Shown piece after piece: positions 23,803 through 32,333 of a DNA stretch of 64,000 bases; position 1 is the stretch's first letter; the number at the start of each line of letters is the position of its first letter. The notes below the pieces were generated by a model. The model was not told the origin of the DNA. It worked only from the letters and a program-made list of their open reading frames with translations, and searched no databases. The translations under genes were made by a program, and so were the position numbers. The stretch spans positions 62,001 through 126,000 of the forward strand of contig JALZVU010000008.1 in the NCBI GenBank assembly GCA_023301795.1, in the 5' to 3' direction. The stretch is from Granulosicoccus sp. (GTDB lineage: Bacteria; Pseudomonadota; Gammaproteobacteria; Granulosicoccales; Granulosicoccaceae).

Positions 23803-26716
23803 TCAGTACACCTTGCGCCAGTCCACTACTGGCGCGATAAGGGTGGATACCCACGTTTAGCGGGTCAGCATCAACACGTGTGATTTCACGTGTGATGGAT
23901 TTTCCGATAGATAGAACGCGTCGCATGTCGTTGGTAAGTTCTGTGTACTCAAGCTTGTTCGCAAGATCAACAAAGGGGCGGCCGATGTCTGAGGGCAGCA
24001 GATTAACGGTTTGTGTTGCAACCTCAGTGAATCGACGTATGCAAAGATCAGAATCCAGAAATATCACTCCAAGATTCGTACTGTCTAGCAGATTATCAAG
24101 ATCCTGATTAAGATCTGATAACTCATGAATCTTTGTCTGGTATTCAAAGTTAACGGTATACAGCTCTTCATTCACTGACTGCAACTCTTCATTCGTGCTT
24201 TGCAGTTCTTCGTTGGCTGCTGAGAGTTGTTCATTGATTGATCGCTGTTCATCATCCAGTGTTTCCAGATCGTTGATAGCAGCTTCAAGTGCTTTTTTGG
24301 TTTCAGTCAGTTCAAAACGGAGTTCGTCGACCTGTGCCCCATCTGCTTGAGCCTCCCCACTAGTACTGAGCTCTCGAGACTTGCTTTCCGACAGCACCAC
24401 CAGAGCATATTGAGCCGATGTAGGTTTTGCTGGCGTATGTGGAAAGACTTCAATGTCGATTTCCCGGCTTGATTTACCGATAGGTGTGCAGTCGATCTGG
24501 CGATGGGTCACCTCGCTTAAATCCTTGAACGCACGAGCTAGTGCGAAGGTTAACGAGGGTCGGAGCCCTTCGGGTATCATCTTGACGATGTCCAGCGTGG
24601 GTTCGCCACGATGAACCTGCAATAATCCGCTGGGATCAGAGATGACGGTCATCACTGAACGCGAACTGTCCACGAGAATATTGGTGTTGCCTGTGTATTG
24701 AGATACTGCATCAAGTGATAGCCCAAGAATCCCGTTAACCTCCAGGCCATCATTGAGCTGCATGGGCTGAGCTGCCGAGGCAAGCTCTCGAGATGTGTCG
24801 CGTAGTCGTTCAGCCGACAGATGCAGCGGTAAGCGTAAGTTTCGAAGTTTCTTGTATTGATTCCACTCGCGTTGTATCGGGTAGAACTCGCTCTGAAGAT
24901 TACCCAGTGTTTCGGACGGGCCAAGAAAAAGAATGCCATTAACGTTCAGTGCGAAGTGCAGCATCTTGATAGCAATTTGCTGCAGATCAGGTTGCATATA
25001 GATCAACACGTTGCGGCATGTAACAAGATGCATACGTGTGAAAGGTGCATTTTTTATAAAATTGTGCGGGGCAAATATAACGTTTTCGCGAATCTCTCGA
25101 TCGATAACGTAGCCTTCAGCCTTTTTGGTGAAAAAACGCTCCTGGCGCTCTGAACTTACCTGCTCCAGCGCACGTCCACTGTAACAACCTGCACTGGCTA
25201 TTGCTAACGCTTTGCGTTCTATGTCTGTTGCATAAATTTTGAAATTGATGCTTTTGTCCTGATTCTCGAGTATCTCGACCATTATCATGCCCAGGGTGTA
25301 GACCTCCTCACCAGTGGCACACGCGCTAACCCAGATTCTGTAAGTGTCGCCGTCTTTCAGATCACGTTCAATTTGTTGTGCTATCGCGTCAAAGAGTTTT
25401 TCCCAAGCCTCGGGATCGCGAAAAAAGCTTGTCACAGTAATTAGGATATCTTCACGCAGTTCCGTGCGTTCTTGCTCGTCATCGCGCAGGAATGTAAGAT
25501 AATCATCGCTTGAGGTTATGTTGGCAATAACACGGCGGCGCTCAATACGTCTAAACAGTGTTTCGCTTTTGTATTGGGAGAAATCCACATCGTTATCTTC
25601 AAGCAGCGCTACGGCCTTCTCAACATAATCAATGCGCAGTGCAGGCTTGAGGGCTAATGATTCTTGCAGAAATTCGCTGCTTAGATTATTCAGAAAATGC
25701 GCAATATCGATGGGTGCGAGTACCTGATGTACGATCCCCGCATCAATCGACGATTGCGGCATACCGTCAAATTCTGCTGAGCTGACGCTTTGGGCGAGCA
25801 CAACTCCGCCGGCCTCATTGACCACTTTTGCGCCTCTGGATCCATCAGATCCGGTGCCCGAGAGGATAACGGCAATGGCTTTGTCACCGTACTCACGAGC
25901 AATCGATCTGAAACAGATGTCAATGGGGAACTGAGGCCCGCGTCCTGAGCGCTGCTGCTCGTTGAGTTCAAACTTTCCGTTAATGATCTCGAGGTTCTGA
26001 CCGGGGGGAATAACGTAAATATTTCCTGCCTCTATAACAACGTCCCGCTCTGCCGCTTGCACATCCATAGAAGTATCGCGCTGCAGAATCATGTCCATCA
26101 TGGTCTCAGTCTCTGGCGAAAAGTGCTGGATGACGACAAAAGCGGCATCAAGATCTTTCTTGAGACTTCGTACAATGGATTGCAGTGGTGCGAGCCCTCC
26201 TGCCGAGGCGCCTAGCACCACCAGATACGGTGGCTGTTCATCGACGTCAACAGTGGGTAGCGATTTCGTGCCGACCAGCGTACCGGTGTTTGCTTTGTGA
26301 AGCTTTGACATCTGATCCAGCATATCGAGGATGATCCGGCGCGACTCAGTTTCGTCAAATACGTTGCCAGTTGAGGATTTCATGACATCTTCAATTAAAT
26401 CCTGTATTCGAATATCAGGTACACCAGCGCCGGAAATATTGAGCATATCCCAGCGAGTAAAGCGTCTCTGGGTGATATTTCCCAGTTGCAACGTGTGCAC
26501 GATAGTCTGGTGCTGGTCGTTGTTAATCGCTAGGAGAGCAGCCTCTATGGCGTTCTCAGGCCCTTCCAGATATTGGAAAAAGTGCCCTTGTTTCCAGTTG
26601 AGATAGCCGGTTAGGCCAAGCCGGCGATGTCGTTGCAGTGAGCTCGCATAGAGCTCCTTCATCATGGGCTTGTCAAAGGGCTGGTTGGTCTGACTGGCAC
26701 AGGCTATGGCAATCAT
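23735..26716 (-). CDS. BLUF-like/CheB/CheR/PAS fusion protein
   Basis: A 993-residue fusion. Residues 1-100 have the BLUF fold pattern (RRLGLTGYL, GHFFQYLEG with Q48, RRFTRWDM with W89), but the flavin-partner tyrosine is Cys6 and the usual asparagine is His30, so normal BLUF photochemistry is not expected. Residues about 163-345 are a CheB methylesterase with S171, H198 and D291 in place. About 355-620 is a CheR methyltransferase (FFRDPEAW, SACATGEEVYTLG). A long coiled coil with repeated EELQSTNEELQSVNEEL follows, then a C-terminal PAS domain. It ends a run of genes that starts with the kai genes. A GGGAG ribosome site precedes the ATG. Confidence 0.9.
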   Translation of the reverse strand: MIAIACASQTNQPFDKPMMKELYASSLQRHRRLGLTGYLNWKQGHFFQYLEGPENAIEAALLAINNDQHQTIVHTLQLGNITQRRFTRWDMLNISGAGVPDIRIQDLIEDVMKSSTGNVFDETESRRIILDMLDQMSKLHKANTGTLVGTKSLPTVDVDEQPPYLVVLGASAGGLAPLQSIVRSLKKDLDAAFVVIQHFSPETETMMDMILQRDTSMDVQAAERDVVIEAGNIYVIPPGQNLEIINGKFELNEQQRSGRGPQFPIDICFRSIAREYGDKAIAVILSGTGSDGSRGAKVVNEAGGVVLAQSVSSAEFDGMPQSSIDAGIVHQVLAPIDIAHFLNNLSSEFLQESLALKPALRIDYVEKAVALLEDNDVDFSQYKSETLFRRIERRRVIANITSSDDYLTFLRDDEQERTELREDILITVTSFFRDPEAWEKLFDAIAQQIERDLKDGDTYRIWVSACATGEEVYTLGMIMVEILENQDKSINFKIYATDIERKALAIASAGCYSGRALEQVSSERQERFFTKKAEGYVIDREIRENVIFAPHNFIKNAPFTRMHLVTCRNVLIYMQPDLQQIAIKMLHFALNVNGILFLGPSETLGNLQSEFYPIQREWNQYKKLRNLRLPLHLSAERLRDTSRELASAAQPMQLNDGLEVNGILGLSLDAVSQYTGNTNILVDSSRSVMTVISDPSGLLQVHRGEPTLDIVKMIPEGLRPSLTFALARAFKDLSEVTHRQIDCTPIGKSSREIDIEVFPHTPAKPTSAQYALVVLSESKSRELSTSGEAQADGAQVDELRFELTETKKALEAAINDLETLDDEQRSINEQLSAANEELQSTNEELQSVNEELYTVNFEYQTKIHELSDLNQDLDNLLDSTNLGVIFLDSDLCIRRFTEVATQTVNLLPSDIGRPFVDLANKLEYTELTNDMRRVLSIGKSITREITRVDADPLNVGIHPYRASSGLAQGVLIMFRENSTAPMGETQSKSFDTA

Positions 26717-26785
26717 GATAAGGCTCCCTGTGACAGTGGTGCGGTGTTAGCCATTGGCTTTGTGGCCGAATCGGTGGCTATTGTT

Positions 26786-27874
26786 TCATAGCTCATCTGG
26801 GTAGCTCTTTGTCGTCGATTCAATGGGAATCGTTATTGATTTACCAGGCAGTGACACATAGACAGTGCTGCCATGGTCTTGGATGGACTCTAGCCAGATC
26901 TTGCCATTATGGGTGCCGACAATTTTCTTGCAGGTGGCAAGGCCAATGCCAGCACCTTGTTTATCGCCATCGGACTGCAGGTGATTAAACGGCTTGAATA
27001 CTTTACTCCAGGAATTTTCTGGGACACCAACGCCATTATCGGCAAAACTCAATAACCATGAATGATCATGTTGTTCAGCGTTGATCATGATTTCTGGCCG
27101 CTCCGAACAGTACTGGAGACTGTTCTGAATCAAATTTTGAAATAACGTTGTCATCTGAGCAATATTACAATCGATAACAGGTAGTACTGCATTTTGGATA
27201 GTTGCTGCAGTTCTAAAAATATCCTCGGACAATGCAGCTTTCACATCTTCTAGTATCTCGTTCAAATCCACATTTGGTGCTTTTTTCTGGCGTGCACTCA
27301 CACGGCTGTAATGTAGTAGGTCATCCACCATACGTTGCATCCGCGCAGTGGTGGTCCGAATCATTTCCACATCCTCCAACGCATCAGAGTTCAAATCGGC
27401 AGAGTGGTCTTTCTGCAGCCAGCCTGACAAGAGGTTCAGGTTTCTCAGTGGGGCACGAATATCATGCGACAAAACAGACGCAAATTCTTCAAGATCCTGA
27501 TTGGAGCGCAGCAGGTCTTTTGTAAGCTGAATACGCTCTGAAATATCCCGCAAGGTTGCCAGCATGGCGGGCTGACCATCCCACTCAATCTGTACTACAC
27601 GCATTTCGGCGATTATTGGTGCCCTGTCAGGTTGTAGTATTTCAATTTCAACACTGCTCCCAGTCAGGTCAGAATAGTGAAATGGTTTGCCCAGAAGTTT
27701 TTTCTGGCTAAGCCCAAACATGAGCATCGCTGCAGGGTTAACAAACCGGATGACAGCATCAGTGCTGGTGACAACGACGCCATCCGGGGAGCTATTCACA
27801 ACGTTCTGGAACCGGGCATTACTAGCCTGAAGTTCTGCAACAGCGATTACCTGCTCATCGGCCTGTGCGTCCAT
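26786..27874 (-). CDS. PAS-domain sensor histidine kinase, soluble
   Basis: A 362-residue cytoplasmic kinase. The PAS domain covers about 20-115 (FVNPAAMLMFGLS). The dimerisation helix has H137 in VLSHDIRAPLRNL. The ATPase domain has FQNLIQNSLQYC, DNGVGV and GAGIGLATCKKIV. There are no membrane helices. It lies 116 bases after kaiC and 69 before the BLUF-CheB-CheR gene, all on one strand. It lacks the KaiB-like sensor domain of SasA, so if it reads the Kai state it does so by other contacts; it may phosphorylate the receiver protein encoded first in the operon. Confidence 0.88.
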   Translation of the reverse strand: MDAQADEQVIAVAELQASNARFQNVVNSSPDGVVVTSTDAVIRFVNPAAMLMFGLSQKKLLGKPFHYSDLTGSSVEIEILQPDRAPIIAEMRVVQIEWDGQPAMLATLRDISERIQLTKDLLRSNQDLEEFASVLSHDIRAPLRNLNLLSGWLQKDHSADLNSDALEDVEMIRTTTARMQRMVDDLLHYSRVSARQKKAPNVDLNEILEDVKAALSEDIFRTAATIQNAVLPVIDCNIAQMTTLFQNLIQNSLQYCSERPEIMINAEQHDHSWLLSFADNGVGVPENSWSKVFKPFNHLQSDGDKQGAGIGLATCKKIVGTHNGKIWLESIQDHGSTVYVSLPGKSITIPIESTTKSYPDEL

Positions 27875-27990
27875 TGCAATCGTCTACTCTGTGATCGTGC
27901 AGGGAAATGGATAAGGTACTGACTTGTTGAACATAACCTTTGAGAGCGCTTGGGGCAAGATAGTGTTACATCGTGTAGAAATAAAGTTGG

Positions 27991-29505
27991 CTAGACGTCA
28001 TCAAACATTTCCTTGAATCGTGTCGATTCTGGTGTCTGATGATATTGCGGATTGCCGGTGAGGATACCTGTGATATTTCTGAACGGCTTACCCACATGCA
28101 TCCCTGTCTGGTCGATGGAGTATTCGCGAATATCTTTTTCATGCAGAGAGCCGCGCATTTTTAGCACTGCTATGCCACGGCTGATTTCACCGAATAACTC
28201 CACGTAGCGAAGCAGTACGATGGAATCGGTGACGGTGGAAATATGTGCTTCGGTAATACTGGTGCCGCCCATAAGAGACGGTGTTACCGAGGTAAACACA
28301 CCCACGGTTTCCACCTGCTTTATGTAGGAGGTGAGCCCGATGACAAACTCGCGAAAACTCTTCGGAGTAGCGCCTCGTTCCAGTGCCGACAAGCTATCTA
28401 CTGCAATGCGGGTGGGTCTGAACTCATCGATTACCTTCTTCATGTTAACCAGATGCTCTTCAAGACCGGTGGTTTCCGGATAGGCACAGACCACCTTGAG
28501 CAGGCCCTGTTGCTCCATTGTTCTGAAATCCACACCCCAGCCTTCTGCATTTCGAAACAACTGGTCTCGGCTTTCCTCAAAGGCAAAAAACAGGCTGCGC
28601 TCCTCTTTGGTTGCACCGCTGATAAAGCTTGTGGCCATAAGCGTTTTGCCGGTGCCTGTGGCTCCTGATATCAACACAATGGAGTCTTGAAAAAAACCAC
28701 CGCCGCACATGCTGTCGAGCTTTTCGATTCCGGACGTGACGCGAATAGTAGAGGAGCGATGATTGAGCAATACAGTGGATAGGGGTACGCCGACGATACC
28801 ACCATCAGACACGATGCTGAATGGGTGTTCGCCTTTCTGATGATCGGTACCCCGAAATTTTAGTATCTCCATGGTTCGACGACGGCTTTCAGCCTCGAGC
28901 ACGTTACGTAGAATAATGACGTTGTCAGCGACAAACTCTTCGATGCCATGTCGGGCAATTTCGCCGTATTCCTCATTTCGCTCTGCTGTCATCAGGGCAG
29001 TAACGCCGAGTTTTTTAAGCGCAACAGAAATGCGAAGAAGCTCGCTTCTGACGATATGCTGATCGAGGAATTTGCTAAAAATGGCGCCTAATGAATCGAT
29101 CGATACTCGAGTGGCCCCAATCTTTTTTATCGCATGTTCTATTCTTGCGATCAGTGCTCCAAGATCGTAGTCACCACTGACAATGCTCACATCCGCGGGC
29201 TTGGGAGATGCATCGACAAAGCTCCACAGCTTTTGATCTTCCCATTGCTGAATATTCCATCCGAAGCTGAGCATATTCTGACGAATATCTTCAGGCGTCT
29301 CTTCGAAGGTCACAAAAACGCATTTGTCGTTTTTCTGCATGACACCACAGGCGAGAAACTGCACGGCGAAAACAGTCTTTGAGCTTCCCGCAGTGCCCGC
29401 CAATAGCGTCGTTCTACCTTTGGGGATACCGCCATTAGAGATTGCGTCGAAACCTGCAATGCCTGTCGCCAGTTTCTTGACAATGTTTAGAGAGGTTTCA
29501 TTCAT
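27991..29505 (-). CDS. kaiC: circadian clock ATPase KaiC
   Basis: A 504-residue double-RecA protein. CI has a Walker A of GTAGSSKT (37-44), unusual in lacking the Gly before Lys, and the catalytic pair E68-E69. CII has GATGTGKT (281-288) and E310-E311. The phosphorylation region ITEAHIST keeps S423 and T424, matching S431/T432 of Synechococcus KaiC, and T418, matching T426. The C-terminal tail (about 478-504) corresponds to the A-loop and KaiA-binding peptide. It should autophosphorylate, dephosphorylate and hydrolyse ATP slowly as a hexamer. Its start overlaps the kaiB stop (ATGA). Confidence 0.95.
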   Translation of the reverse strand: MNETSLNIVKKLATGIAGFDAISNGGIPKGRTTLLAGTAGSSKTVFAVQFLACGVMQKNDKCVFVTFEETPEDIRQNMLSFGWNIQQWEDQKLWSFVDASPKPADVSIVSGDYDLGALIARIEHAIKKIGATRVSIDSLGAIFSKFLDQHIVRSELLRISVALKKLGVTALMTAERNEEYGEIARHGIEEFVADNVIILRNVLEAESRRRTMEILKFRGTDHQKGEHPFSIVSDGGIVGVPLSTVLLNHRSSTIRVTSGIEKLDSMCGGGFFQDSIVLISGATGTGKTLMATSFISGATKEERSLFFAFEESRDQLFRNAEGWGVDFRTMEQQGLLKVVCAYPETTGLEEHLVNMKKVIDEFRPTRIAVDSLSALERGATPKSFREFVIGLTSYIKQVETVGVFTSVTPSLMGGTSITEAHISTVTDSIVLLRYVELFGEISRGIAVLKMRGSLHEKDIREYSIDQTGMHVGKPFRNITGILTGNPQYHQTPESTRFKEMFDDV

Positions 29506-29804
29506 GCTTCATTCAAATCTCGAAGGTACGCGGCTGGAGACAGGTCCAGTCCACGCAGGAGTAACGCCTTATCGGACAGATCACCGATGGTTCGTCGTTC
29601 AGGTTCTGGAGTCACTTTCACCAAGGTGGGTGTTGCCAAAATGAACTCATCCTCGGCTGCTTGAGGGTTAGCCAGTACATCGATAATGAGGAGATCGAAA
29701 TCATCAATGCCGATTTGTGACAAGGTCAATTCAAGGTTGGAAATCGCAGCATCGGATCTCATGGATCTGCCAGATACGAATAGCTTTAGCGATAACCGAG
29801 TCAT
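29502..29804 (-). CDS. kaiB: clock protein KaiB
   Basis: A 100-residue thioredoxin-like protein with the KaiB core: LSLKLFVSG, IIDVLANPQAAED, ILATPTLVKV, RRTIGDLSD and LLRGLDL. KaiB switches fold and binds phosphorylated KaiC, favouring its dephosphorylation. The length and motifs match cyanobacterial KaiB closely. Its ATG overlaps the stop of the receiver/KaiA-like gene, and its stop overlaps the kaiC start, so all three are translationally coupled and probably made in fixed ratio. Confidence 0.95.
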   Translation of the reverse strand: MTRLSLKLFVSGRSMRSDAAISNLELTLSQIGIDDFDLLIIDVLANPQAAEDEFILATPTLVKVTPEPERRTIGDLSDKALLLRGLDLSPAAYLRDLNEA

Positions 29805-30652
29805 AGAGCGTCAGCCCTTGGTTTGGCAGAGTCTAACTGCGTATTGGCGCGATTCATGTAGAAGTAACATAAGTGCCCCATCAACCCCGACAGTAAATAA
29901 CGCGCTTCCTCATGGCACAGTGCATTTTTTTGCGCTGGTAGTTCGTCAAGCTTGATGGCTACACACACCGTGTGTACCTGCATAACATCACGAGGTGATG
30001 CGCCGTGCAAGCCTAATGTCTCCGCAAGGTCTTTAAGTAACTTGGACAGATTCACTGAGCGCACTTGATATTCACGGCGTTCCAGTGAATGGCTGATCAT
30101 GTTCCCGTAGGTATCGATAGCTTGTTTGAAAATTGTCGGGAACTCAGCCTTTAACGAGTTGCTTTTTGAGGAAGCTTGCGCTGGGGAATCTGATGCGATG
30201 TTAGCGTCGGATTGTAATCGCTGCAATTCAAGTTCGCGGCGAGTGATCTGTCGGATGTCATGTAACTCTTCGAGAAGCCCATACCTCTCTATGGCATAGC
30301 ACAGAGTTCGTCGCAAAAGCAGTGGCTCCATCTGATCTTTAAACAAGTAGTCTTGTGCGCCGTGCTGTACCGCTTTTAGTGCAGTACTCTCATCGTGAGT
30401 GTTGGATAGGACAACAACCGGAGTTGATACTTGCTGTGTGAATGCATCGATTGTGGAAAACCCTTCGCTATCAGGTAACGATAGGTCGAGTAGAACAACA
30501 TCGAAATGCTCATCGCTAATGAATGTAACCCCTTGTTCAAGGGTCTGAGCGTGTATTAGTTTAAAGCTGGGGTAGCTGCGCAGGGCACGTTGCAGCAGCT
30601 TGAAGTCAATTGGATTGTCTTCCACAACCAGCACGGACAGGGTGCGATCCAT
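29801..30652 (-). CDS. response-regulator receiver fused to a KaiA-like C-terminal domain
   Basis: Counting from ATG 30652, a 283-residue protein. Residues 5-120 are a receiver domain with E11-D12, phospho-acceptor D56 (VVLLDLSLP), S83 and K105. After a charged linker, residues about 168-268 form a helical domain whose last half (LAETLGLHGASPRDVMQVHT through LLSGLMGHLCYFYM) lines up with the C-terminal domain of cyanobacterial KaiA: the xVxxVH and RxxLxxxxxHLCxxY positions match with nearly equal spacing. RsbU N-terminal domains share this fold, so that is the alternative. It begins the kai operon and overlaps kaiB. An upstream in-frame GTG at 30724 is possible, but TATAAT at 30698-30703 lies inside that extension. 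Confidence 0.75.
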   Translation of the reverse strand: MDRTLSVLVVEDNPIDFKLLQRALRSYPSFKLIHAQTLEQGVTFISDEHFDVVLLDLSLPDSEGFSTIDAFTQQVSTPVVVLSNTHDESTALKAVQHGAQDYLFKDQMEPLLLRRTLCYAIERYGLLEELHDIRQITRRELELQRLQSDANIASDSPAQASSKSNSLKAEFPTIFKQAIDTYGNMISHSLERREYQVRSVNLSKLLKDLAETLGLHGASPRDVMQVHTVCVAIKLDELPAQKNALCHEEARYLLSGLMGHLCYFYMNRANTQLDSAKPRADAL

Positions 30653-30697
30653 GACGTCTATGCCAGCGTCAAATTGGTGGCAAGTAGGATTTCCAAC

Positions 30698-30703
30698 ATT
30701 ATA
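30698..30703 (-). promoter_or_regulatory. possible -10 box of the kai operon
   Basis: On the minus strand TATAAT stands 45-50 bases before the ATG at 30652. No convincing -35 hexamer is found 16-18 bases upstream, so another sigma factor or an activator may be involved. The placement supports the ATG start over the GTG at 30724. Confidence 0.3.
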
Positions 30704-30834
30704 TGCACGAACAGAATTCCCCACTTTCGATTAATGACAGCCTTATTGTACGTGAGTTATCGCGCAACTTGTCTCTGTTCAGAATAATCTAGGCCATTCG
30801 CTGTTTTTTTCGATGCAGCGGTAGGCAGATTTGC

Positions 30835-31038
30835 TTAAGTAAATTCTTGTAAACGTGCCTTATCAGATTCAATAGCGCTGAAGCGTTTTCGAACAATAAC
30901 CAACAACACCAGAAACTGGATGACCATCAGCGCGGTGATGACGAAGAACAATCCCCAATCTCCGTCAAGGTAATCAACCATCGCTCCAGGCGAAGCTGCC
31001 AGTGCAATGTGCTTGTCACCTGCATTATCGTTGTGACT
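30835..31038 (-). pseudogene. possible C-terminal remnant of an MFS (AmpG-like) transporter
   Basis: In the gap between the kai operon and the GH84 gene, one minus-strand frame is open from 31038 to a stop at 30835-30837. It reads like the last helix of an MFS/AmpG protein: AASPGAMVDYLDGDWGLFF, then about 20 hydrophobic residues, then VRKRF. An in-frame stop (31039-31041) cuts it off upstream. The alternative is a real 48-residue single-helix protein starting at ATG 30981. The rest of the gap shows nothing I recognise. Confidence 0.35.
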
Positions 31039-31097
31039 TTATGCGTCATATAGCGTGGTAATCTGCGACATGTTCAAGCCGTGGATCTTATCGCATC

Positions 31098-32333
31098 ATG
31101 ATTACGCCAATCCGAGGCTATGCAGAGGGGTTTTATGGGCATTTGCTGAGTTGGGCAGAGCGTTGCCAGATAGTGGATGCAATGCATGCGCTTGGTTTGA
31201 ACACCTACTACTACGCCCCCAAAGAGGATGTTCTACATCGCTTGAACTGGCGCCAGAGCTATGCACAGAATTGGCTTGCTGAGTTCAACAGCTTTTGCGT
31301 GTATGCGGCAAAGCGTAATGTCACCGTTGTAGCCGGTGTGGCACCAGGGCTAGATTTTAATTTTGCACACTTGCCTGAGGGGCAAGACTTTAAGCTTCTT
31401 GTGTCCAAGTGCCTTGACCTGTTGCATAACGGGGCTGACGCGATTTCTTTGCTGATGGATGACATCGACGCTGATTTTTTGCATCGGCGTGGCTCGTTTG
31501 ATTCAGAAGGTCGGGCGCATGCAGCCTTGGCTAATTCACTGAGTGACGCACTTTCATCATCGAGTGATCCAACTGCTGGCCGTGCGAATTGCCTGTGGGT
31601 TACGCCGCGTATTTATGCCGATGAGCTTATGGCTGAGGCACCAGATTATTTGCCGCACTTTATGCAGACGCTGGATACTTGTCATTATGTGTTGCATTGC
31701 GGCAGTGATGTGGTAGCCCACAGTATCGATAAAGATTTTGATAGGGCGTTGCATCCCATCGACGGCACAGCTGAGTTTTCATCGTCCAGTAGCGTTCATC
31801 GCGCTATAGCCTGGGACAATCTGTACGCCAATGATTACTGCCCACGACGCTTGTTCGTCGGCCCATGGATGCGACGTCACAGGCTTCAGGATGTATTGTT
31901 GAATCCGACGGGTATGGTGTTTACCGATTGTTTACTGCTGGAGCTTATGGCTACAGCCATGAAGGCTTCTGATGACGGTGAATCGAATGCTTCAACTGAG
32001 CATCAGGCATGGCTGCATACACTGCAAAAGCACGGAGTGCCTGATCAATTTTCAGCGATAGCGCCGTATTTTTTTCATCCAGTATTTAATTCGGATGCTG
32101 TGCAGGATGATTTGGTGGAAATTACCGTGAATGTTGCACCGCTAATGGATGCTATTGAAGATTGCCTGTGGCGTTGGAAGACGCCGTTATCGCGTGAGTG
32201 GTACCCGGCCATTTTCGGGCTCAAGCATGATCTATTAACATTGCAAGGACGGCACTCATCACTAAGGATTCGAAAAACTCAAAACGCGCCGCTTGCCCGG
32301 TGCCTTCTAGCAGCTGAAGAGACGTTTGAATGA
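31098..32333 (+). CDS. GH84-type beta-N-acetylglucosaminidase, cytoplasmic
   Basis: A 411-residue protein with the GH84 opening RGYAEGFYGHLLSWAER, the NTYYYAPKEDVLHR barrel segment, VAPGLD, and the paired catalytic aspartates D121-D122 in SLLMDDID. GH84 enzymes (O-GlcNAcase, NagJ) cleave beta-linked GlcNAc by substrate-assisted catalysis. There is no signal peptide, so the substrate is intracellular: a GlcNAc-containing muropeptide or modified protein. Convergent with an NlpC/P60 gene, whose end overlaps by 27 bases, and next to a possible AmpG remnant, both favouring cell-wall recycling. Divergent from the kai operon. Confidence 0.88.
   Translation: MITPIRGYAEGFYGHLLSWAERCQIVDAMHALGLNTYYYAPKEDVLHRLNWRQSYAQNWLAEFNSFCVYAAKRNVTVVAGVAPGLDFNFAHLPEGQDFKLLVSKCLDLLHNGADAISLLMDDIDADFLHRRGSFDSEGRAHAALANSLSDALSSSSDPTAGRANCLWVTPRIYADELMAEAPDYLPHFMQTLDTCHYVLHCGSDVVAHSIDKDFDRALHPIDGTAEFSSSSSVHRAIAWDNLYANDYCPRRLFVGPWMRRHRLQDVLLNPTGMVFTDCLLLELMATAMKASDDGESNASTEHQAWLHTLQKHGVPDQFSAIAPYFFHPVFNSDAVQDDLVEITVNVAPLMDAIEDCLWRWKTPLSREWYPAIFGLKHDLLTLQGRHSSLRIRKTQNAPLARCLLAAEETFE

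Noticed and set aside
30653-30724. GTG start 24 codons upstream of the receiver/KaiA-like gene
   Set aside because: The extra residues precede the normal receiver start, and the stretch contains TATAAT, more consistent with promoter DNA; kept only as an alternative.
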